DNA of 10,870 nucleotides from Anaerolineales bacterium (GTDB taxonomy: Bacteria > Chloroflexota > Anaerolineae > Anaerolineales > E44-bin32). The stretch lies in assembly GCA_023250385.1 (NCBI GenBank), contig JAHFAU010000055.1, positions 1 to 10,870 of the forward strand. Direction: 5' to 3'. Below the pieces are notes generated by a model. That model had not been told where the DNA came from and ran no database searches. It was given only the letters and a program-made list of their open reading frames with translations. A program made the translations under genes and the position numbers. Positions within the stretch are counted from its first letter, which is position 1, and each line of letters starts with the position of its first letter. Shown piece by piece: positions 6,657 through 10,870 of the stretch.

Positions 6657-7154
6657 ATGATGTATAGGGTCCTCGTCTTTCTCCATGTATTCAGCGCCTT
6701 CGTTTTCTTCCTGATACACGGTGCCACGGCCGCCGTGATGTTCGCGCTTAAGCGCGAGCGGGATGCGAAGCAGGTCAAAAGCTTGCTCACGATTCGTGAC
6801 TTCGCCACGAAGTGGATGGCGCTTCCGCTCGGGATCCTGTTTATCAGCGGGATCGTGATGGGGTTCATGGGGCATTGGTGGAACCAGACCTGGATTTGGC
6901 TGGCGATCGGATTGTTTCTAGCAATTAGTTTCCCGATGTCCGGATTCGGCCGGCCATACCATGACCGGTTGTGGCACGCGATCGACCCCCAGGGCCATGC
7001 CCCACCGACGAAGAAAGAGAAGCCCTTTGCTCAACCAGCTTCGCCAGAGGAGCTGGCCGGACTGCTTGCGGTGGGTCGCCCAATGTTGCTTACCGTGATT
7101 GGAGTCGTGGGTCTGGGCATCATCCTCTGGCTTATGATGTTCAAGCCGTTCTGA
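6657..7154 (+). CDS. Four-helix membrane protein (DUF2269/CopD-like), paralogue 1 of 3
   Basis: A 165-residue integral membrane protein with four predicted helices, at roughly residues 5-25, 53-72, 78-97 and 141-161. Helix 1 carries two histidines eleven residues apart (His10 and His21 in LVFLHVF...LIHG), about three turns along one face. Helix 2 ends in SGIVMGFMGHWW, and the chain ends WLMMFKPF. The pattern resembles DUF2269/CopD-type membrane proteins; paired histidines in such bundles often hold b-type haem or copper, but no binding is proven here. Three adjacent starts exist (TTG 6654, ATG 6657, ATG 6660). ATG 6657 is chosen because it lies 5 bases after GAGAGGG and aligns residue for residue with the start of the third paralogue. 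First gene of a plus-strand cluster, divergent from the regulator across about 104 bases. Confidence 0.8.
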   Translation: MMYRVLVFLHVFSAFVFFLIHGATAAVMFALKRERDAKQVKSLLTIRDFATKWMALPLGILFISGIVMGFMGHWWNQTWIWLAIGLFLAISFPMSGFGRPYHDRLWHAIDPQGHAPPTKKEKPFAQPASPEELAGLLAVGRPMLLTVIGVVGLGIILWLMMFKPF

Positions 7155-7204
7155 TCGCTCTGCAGTGAAGACTGTGGAAGCCGTATGAGGCCTTAGCCGC
7201 CGCT

Positions 7205-7678
7205 ATGTACGACATCGTCCAATTCGTGCACGTGCTCAGTGCACTCGTGTACCTGCTCTTCCACGGAGCGGTGGCGAGTGTCACCTTCGCCTTCAAGCGG
7301 GAGCAACTGCCAGAGCGAATCAACGCGTTCGCTGAAGTGATGACCCTTGCTTACTACGTTGCTCCTTACGCTCTGACCGTGCTTGTTCTCAGCGGAATTC
7401 TCTTAGGCTTCATGGGCCGTTGGTGGAACGATGGCTGGATCTGGGTTGCTTTGGGCCTGCTGCTGGGGCTCGGGATTCTCATGAACCGTTTGGGCCGGGC
7501 CTGGCTCTTCGAGGGATTCCGGAAAGCCGACCAGCCGGTCGTTACGAAACTGCCGGCAGCGCAGCAGACTCGGCAGGCTTCGCTTCGGCGCTTTTTTCTG
7601 AGTCCGATGTTTTTCACAGTGGCTGGGGTTGGCACACTGGCTGCGATACTGTGGCTGATGATGTTCAAACCGCTCTAG
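7205..7678 (+). CDS. Four-helix membrane protein (DUF2269/CopD-like), paralogue 2 of 3
   Basis: A 157-residue paralogue of the preceding gene. It keeps the two helix-1 histidines (His9 and His20 in FVHVLSALVYLLFHG), LSGILLGFMGRWWNDGWIW after helix 2, and the terminal ILWLMMFKPL. The loop between helices 3 and 4 differs from paralogue 1: shorter and basic, with Gln- and Ala-rich QQTRQASLRRFF in place of the PASPEEL segment of paralogues 1 and 3. The ATG at 7205 is the only start that keeps the helix-1 alignment; its SD is poor, with the nearest GAGG (7187-7190) about 14 bases away. Translation may depend on coupling to the gene ending 50 bases upstream. It is the most divergent of the three and could pair with the others in a hetero-oligomer, which is inference. 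Confidence 0.78.
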   Translation: MYDIVQFVHVLSALVYLLFHGAVASVTFAFKREQLPERINAFAEVMTLAYYVAPYALTVLVLSGILLGFMGRWWNDGWIWVALGLLLGLGILMNRLGRAWLFEGFRKADQPVVTKLPAAQQTRQASLRRFFLSPMFFTVAGVGTLAAILWLMMFKPL

Positions 7679-7690
7679 CGAGGCCGGCGA

Positions 7691-8182
7691 GTGCTTTACA
7701 AGTGGCTAGTTTTCCTGCACGTGTTCGGCGTTATGGGGTTCATGCTCGCCCATGGCGGAACGACCACGATGACTTTCTTGCTGCGCCGGCAGCGAGACCT
7801 CGATCGGATGCGGGCGCTGTTGGATCTCTCAGGGAACAGCTGGCCGGCGTTTGCGATCTCATTCTTGATTCTTTTCGTGAGCGGGGTCGTGGCCGGTTTC
7901 TCCGGCCGCTGGTGGGGTGAGGGATGGATTTGGACCTCTCTCCTGATCTTGCTGGGGATAAGCGCCTACCTGGGTTGGACGAGCCGGGCGCACTTTCACC
8001 AGCTGCGCAAGGTGCTGGGCCTGCGCTATTTCGAAGGCGGGAAAGACCGTCCTGCGCTCCCGCCCGCCAGCCCGGAAGAGATCTACGCCGTCCAGGCCAC
8101 CCTCCGACCGGGACTGGTAGCGGTGGTCGGAATCGGAGGCATAGTCGTCATTCTCTGGCTGATGATGTTCAAGCCGTTCTAG
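7691..8182 (+). CDS. Four-helix membrane protein (DUF2269/CopD-like), paralogue 3 of 3
   Basis: A 163-residue paralogue, beginning MLYKWLVFLHVF and thus aligned without gaps to the first paralogue. It retains His10 and His21 of helix 1, SGVVAGFSGRWWGEGWIW after helix 2, a PASPEEIYAVQATLRPGL segment before helix 4 that matches PASPEELAGLLAVGRPML of paralogue 1, and the ending WLMMFKPF. The start is GTG at 7691, with GAGG at 7680-7683 seven bases upstream, only 12 bases after the stop of paralogue 2, so the two are almost certainly cotranscribed. Shared loop and tail features make it closer to paralogue 1 than to paralogue 2. Function unknown; a b-type haem or copper role is a guess from the histidine pair and the cytochrome downstream. 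Confidence 0.8.
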   Translation: MLYKWLVFLHVFGVMGFMLAHGGTTTMTFLLRRQRDLDRMRALLDLSGNSWPAFAISFLILFVSGVVAGFSGRWWGEGWIWTSLLILLGISAYLGWTSRAHFHQLRKVLGLRYFEGGKDRPALPPASPEEIYAVQATLRPGLVAVVGIGGIVVILWLMMFKPF

Positions 8183-8201
8183 TTTCTCTTGGGAATTGAT
8201 C

Positions 8202-8265
8202 GCGGAGGCGCTCGAAACAATTGCTCCGCAGGATGCAGGGTTAGAATGCGAGGGTTCAGGCCCTC
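8202..8265 (+). promoter_or_regulatory. Possible internal promoter flanked by two inverted repeats
   Basis: The 108-base gap after paralogue 3 holds GCGGAG/CTCCGC (8202-8207 with 8224-8229) and GAGGG/CCCTC (8250-8254 with 8261-8265). Between them lies TAGAAT (8242-8247), one mismatch from a -10 box, with TTGCTC (8221-8226) 15 bases upstream as a weak, rather close -35. Neither hairpin has a T-run. This may let the cytochrome half of the cluster be transcribed separately; it is a weak call. Confidence 0.3.
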
Positions 8266-8290
8266 AGGTCACCGTTAGAGGAGGAAACCC

Positions 8291-8713
8291 ATGCGCAAGA
8301 TAGCTCGTTACGCCTACATTGCCGTCGCCTGGCTTGCGCTTGCCGGCTTCTTGGGGACCATCTATATGGCCGGGATGGCCGTATTCGCCAACCGGAGTTA
8401 TTGGGAGATCCACAAGGCTTTCGGCTATGCAGTTGGGTACATCGTGCCCATCACCATCGTCCTTGGCCTCCTGGCGTGGATCCCGCGCCGGCTCACGGCC
8501 TGGCTGGTGACCCTGCTGCTCTTCTATATGTTTCATACAACACTTCCTGAGCTAAAGCAGGACTTGCCCTGGATCGCTGCGCTGCATCCAGTCAGTGCAG
8601 TCATACTCGTCTGGATCGGGCTGACCCACGCCAGGCGGGCCGGTAAGCTGCTGCTGGAGCGACCAGCCGCTGGCGTCGCGCCGACACCGATCGAATCAGC
8701 CTCGCAGCCTTAG
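8291..8713 (+). CDS. Small four-helix membrane protein, DUF6220-like
   Basis: A 140-residue protein with four predicted helices at about 9-31, 43-62, 68-82 and 96-113, and a short polar Pro/Ala-rich tail. Histidines sit near helix ends: His41 in WEIHKAFGY, His82 in MFHTTLPEL, His99 in LHPVSAV and His113. The HKAFGY and LHPVSA motifs resemble DUF6220-type and other small cytochrome-b-like bundles, where His near the start of helices 2 and 4 could coordinate haem; this is by analogy. The ATG is very well supported by AGAGGAGG (8277-8284) six bases upstream, the best ribosome binding site of the cluster. It ends nine bases before the cytochrome c gene, which suggests the two products are made together and may exchange electrons. 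Confidence 0.75.
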   Translation: MRKIARYAYIAVAWLALAGFLGTIYMAGMAVFANRSYWEIHKAFGYAVGYIVPITIVLGLLAWIPRRLTAWLVTLLLFYMFHTTLPELKQDLPWIAALHPVSAVILVWIGLTHARRAGKLLLERPAAGVAPTPIESASQP

Positions 8714-8722
8714 GGCGCTGGC

Positions 8723-9592
8723 ATGCGAGTCCCGCGAGCGCTTAAGTATTTGCTGATCCTGATCGCCAGCCTGGTGGCACTCTTGGTGCTGGCAGCCACG
8801 TTCGTCAATCGCAGCGTGGAGGCGCGGTTGAAGAAGACCTACGACGTTCCCGTCGAGCCGATCGAGGTTCCCAGCGATCCTGCCGCGATCGAGCGCGGAC
8901 GGCATCTGGTGAGCACGATCCTCTTCTGTCAGGAGTGCCACGGGGAGGACCTGGCGGGCAAAACCCAATTCAACGATCCTTTGAGTGGAACGGTCTCAGC
9001 CAAGAACTTGACCGCCGGCGCGGGTGGTATCGGCGGCGAGTTCAGCGACTCCGATTGGGTGCGGGCCATTCGCCATGGCGTAAATCAAGAGGGCCGGCCT
9101 TTGATCACGATGCCCTCCAACTCGTTTTACTACATCGGGGACGCAGACCTGGGGGCCCTCATCGCCTATCTTAAGAGCTTACCTCCGGTTGATAATGAGC
9201 TTCCCAAGAGGGACTTAGGTCTTTTCTACCAACTCACGATCCTGAGCAATTCCTCCCTGATCCCGGCCGAGGTAATTGACCACCAAGCTCCGCGCCCCCC
9301 GACCCCCGAACCAGGCGTCAATGCCCAATACGGCAAATACCTGACCACAGCCTGCACGATCTGCCATGGTGCCGACCTGACCGGCAGGTCGGCAGCGGGA
9401 GCGGGCTTAGACCTTACTGGAGCGGGCGACCTGGCAGAGTGGAACGAGGCCGACTTCATTCGCGCCGTGAGGACGGGCGTACGGCCCCGCGGTGCGGACC
9501 TGAATCCTAGCTTGATGCCGTGGAAGCGGGTGGGCAAGCTGACTGATGAAGAATTGCGCGCCATCTGGCTATACCTTCAGACGCTTCAATAA
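8723..9592 (+). CDS. Membrane-anchored dihaem cytochrome c
   Basis: A 289-residue protein with an N-terminal hydrophobic segment (about residues 8-27, after basic MRVPRALK) that should act as an uncleaved membrane anchor or signal, placing the rest outside the membrane. Two cytochrome c domains follow. The first has CQECH at 69-73 with likely axial Met130 in LITMPSNSFYYIG. The second has CTICH at 211-215 with likely axial Met265 in SLMPWKRVGKLTDEEL. Both end in the usual helix (DLGALIAYLKSLPP; ELRAIWLYLQTL). The layout resembles the c-type subunits of alcohol, aldehyde or sugar dehydrogenases and related electron-transfer proteins. No dehydrogenase gene is visible, so the electron donor is unknown. 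It starts nine bases after the DUF6220-like gene with no strong SD, consistent with translational coupling. Cytochrome c maturation genes are not in the window. Confidence 0.9.
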   Translation: MRVPRALKYLLILIASLVALLVLAATFVNRSVEARLKKTYDVPVEPIEVPSDPAAIERGRHLVSTILFCQECHGEDLAGKTQFNDPLSGTVSAKNLTAGAGGIGGEFSDSDWVRAIRHGVNQEGRPLITMPSNSFYYIGDADLGALIAYLKSLPPVDNELPKRDLGLFYQLTILSNSSLIPAEVIDHQAPRPPTPEPGVNAQYGKYLTTACTICHGADLTGRSAAGAGLDLTGAGDLAEWNEADFIRAVRTGVRPRGADLNPSLMPWKRVGKLTDEELRAIWLYLQTLQ

Positions 9593-9604
9593 GGGAGGCA
9601 TCAC

Positions 9605-10870
9605 TTGACTTTGACGAACGCAAGCTTAGCCGCTTCGCAGCCCTCGCAGGACAAGCGCTTGCTCAGCGCCCGTGTGGCCTGGGTGGCGGTGACCGTCTTG
9701 GTCATTGGCTTGGTTGGGCTAGGCGTGCCTGGCCTGTATGCCCGCCTGATCGCCGGCGTCGACGTACGATCGGTGACCGACCTCGGCTGGACGCTGGCCG
9801 GCTACGGCACCTACCTCACCGGTCTCTACCTGCTGGTCGTCGCAGCCCACCTGATCATCGGGGCCATCGTATTTTGGCGCCGGTCGGATGAGTGGATCGC
9901 CTTGGCGCTTGCTTTCGCGTTGGTCTGCAACGGAGCTTTATTGCCGCTCTCTCTGATTTACCCCTTTGGCAACGCCTCACCCGCTGTGCACTTGCTGGTG
10001 GGTGTGGTGACCTATATCGGCCTGGTCACCGGGCTGAGCCTGCTCTACCTCTTCCCGGACGGGCGATTCATCCCGCGCTGGACTCGGCTCATGGTCCTTA
10101 CCTGGGCCGGGTTGTTGTTGTTCGCCATCTTTCTGCCCAAGTCGGCGTTGAGCCTCGCGGCGTGGCCAATTCCGCTACAGCTGCTGGTGCTGGTCGTTTG
10201 GTCGGGCGTCGGCCTCTTCGCCCAACTGCACCGTTACCTCGAGGTCTCGAGTCCGCTGCAGCGCCAGCAGACCAAATGGGCCATCCTTGGACTCGTGCTG
10301 GCCGTACTGGGCCCTTTCGGTTATTTCCTGCCCTTCGTGATCCTTCCCGCGCTGAGTGACCCGGAGGTCCCCAACATTCTGTACCAGCGGATTGGGCCCT
10401 CGCTGTTTGCCTTCTCCTTCGTCTTCCGCCTAGTCGGTCTTACCGGCTTCACCCTCGCCCTCTTGATCTTTCCGGCTTCGTTCGTCGTCGCGATCCTGCG
10501 CTACCGGCTGTGGGATATCGACGTCCTCATCAACCGCACTCTCGTCTACGTTGCGCTGACGGGCACCCTGGTGCTGCTGTACCTGGGCGGCGTGGCACTG
10601 CTCCAGACTATGTTCTACGGAGTAACCGGACAGGGTGACCAGCTGGCCATCGTCGGAACCACTCTCGGCGTCGCGGCGCTGTTCAACCCGCTGCGCCAAC
10701 GAATCCAGGCGGTCATCGACCGGCGCTTCTACCGCCGGCGGTACAACGCGGCCCGGGCCCTGGCAGCCTTCAGCGGCACGGTGCAGGAGGAAGTGGAACT
10801 GGAAGACGTGAGCCAGGCTCTGCTGAGGGTCGTGGACGAGACGATTCAGCCGCTGCAGGCTTCGATTTGG
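9605..10870 (+). CDS. Polytopic membrane sensor, probable histidine kinase N-terminal part (runs off the right edge)
   Basis: An open frame of 422 codons continues to the last base without a stop. The start is TTG at 9605, chosen because GGGAGG (9593-9598) lies six bases upstream; no ATG or GTG is near. Residues about 22-300 hold seven or eight hydrophobic helices, with the conserved loop LFPDGRFIPRW at 150. Then come RYRLWDIDVLINRTLVYVAL (300-318), further helices, and the cytoplasmic signature NPLRQRIQAVIDRRFYRRRYNAARALAAF read as two adjoining pieces (361-376 and 377-389). It breaks off at the beginning of what is usually a GAF or dimerisation region. In Chloroflexota this membrane module is typically followed by a HisKA_3/HATPase histidine kinase domain, here outside the window. 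Only 12 bases separate it from the cytochrome c gene, so the pair is likely cotranscribed. The kinase activity is inferred, not seen. Confidence 0.85.
   Translation, partial: MTLTNASLAASQPSQDKRLLSARVAWVAVTVLVIGLVGLGVPGLYARLIAGVDVRSVTDLGWTLAGYGTYLTGLYLLVVAAHLIIGAIVFWRRSDEWIALALAFALVCNGALLPLSLIYPFGNASPAVHLLVGVVTYIGLVTGLSLLYLFPDGRFIPRWTRLMVLTWAGLLLFAIFLPKSALSLAAWPIPLQLLVLVVWSGVGLFAQLHRYLEVSSPLQRQQTKWAILGLVLAVLGPFGYFLPFVILPALSDPEVPNILYQRIGPSLFAFSFVFRLVGLTGFTLALLIFPASFVVAILRYRLWDIDVLINRTLVYVALTGTLVLLYLGGVALLQTMFYGVTGQGDQLAIVGTTLGVAALFNPLRQRIQAVIDRRFYRRRYNAARALAAFSGTVQEEVELEDVSQALLRVVDETIQPLQASIW

Noticed and set aside
9892..10359. Plus-strand 155-codon frame inside the sensor
   Set aside because: It is out of frame with the conserved LFPDGRF and YRLWDIDVLIN sensor frame and has a low-complexity Arg/Pro/Ala composition.

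Overview
The window looks like GC-rich chromosomal DNA from a Chloroflexota bacterium, probably Anaerolineae-like. This is inferred from style: a BTAD/AAA/TPR giant regulator, a membrane protein with a Thr-Pro linker, and a multi-helix sensor with LFPDGRF and YRLWDIDVLINRTLVY signatures. No marker gene fixes the taxonomy.

Layout. (1) Positions 1 to about 145 are the left end of an IS110-family insertion sequence. The first 24 codons of its transposase lie on the minus strand (74 to 3, leaving the window), preceded by a striking hairpin that contains the transposase ribosome binding site. (2) This end abuts a GH13 alpha-glucosidase-type gene (about 145-1362, +) that has lost its N-terminal part, so the glucosidase is a disrupted gene. 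(3) A convergent minus-strand gene (1431-2585) encodes a DUF389-like membrane protein with a Thr-Pro stalk and a C-terminal SH3-like domain. (4) It diverges from a tRNA-Val(CAC) gene (2687-2760) across a mirrored pair of TGCTATAAT extended -10 promoters. (5) The tRNA is followed closely by a Memo-like protein gene (2796-3671, +). (6) A 949-residue BTAD/AAA/TPR transcriptional regulator (3703-6552, -) points towards it and, at its other end, diverges from (7) a six-gene plus-strand cluster (6657 to the right edge). The cluster holds three tandem paralogous four-helix membrane proteins that all end in WLMMFKPF or WLMMFKPL, a small DUF6220-like four-helix protein, a membrane-anchored dihaem cytochrome c, and a polytopic sensor (probable histidine kinase) starting with TTG and running off the right edge.

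Working hypothesis: the right-hand cluster is a membrane redox module. Small helical proteins with paired histidines would sit beside a dihaem c-type cytochrome, with a downstream membrane sensor and an upstream divergent ATPase-type regulator as control elements. The membrane families are assigned from sequence pattern only; haem binding by them and joint regulation are inferences. The most notable small-scale structures are the IS110-end hairpin and the mirrored promoters.
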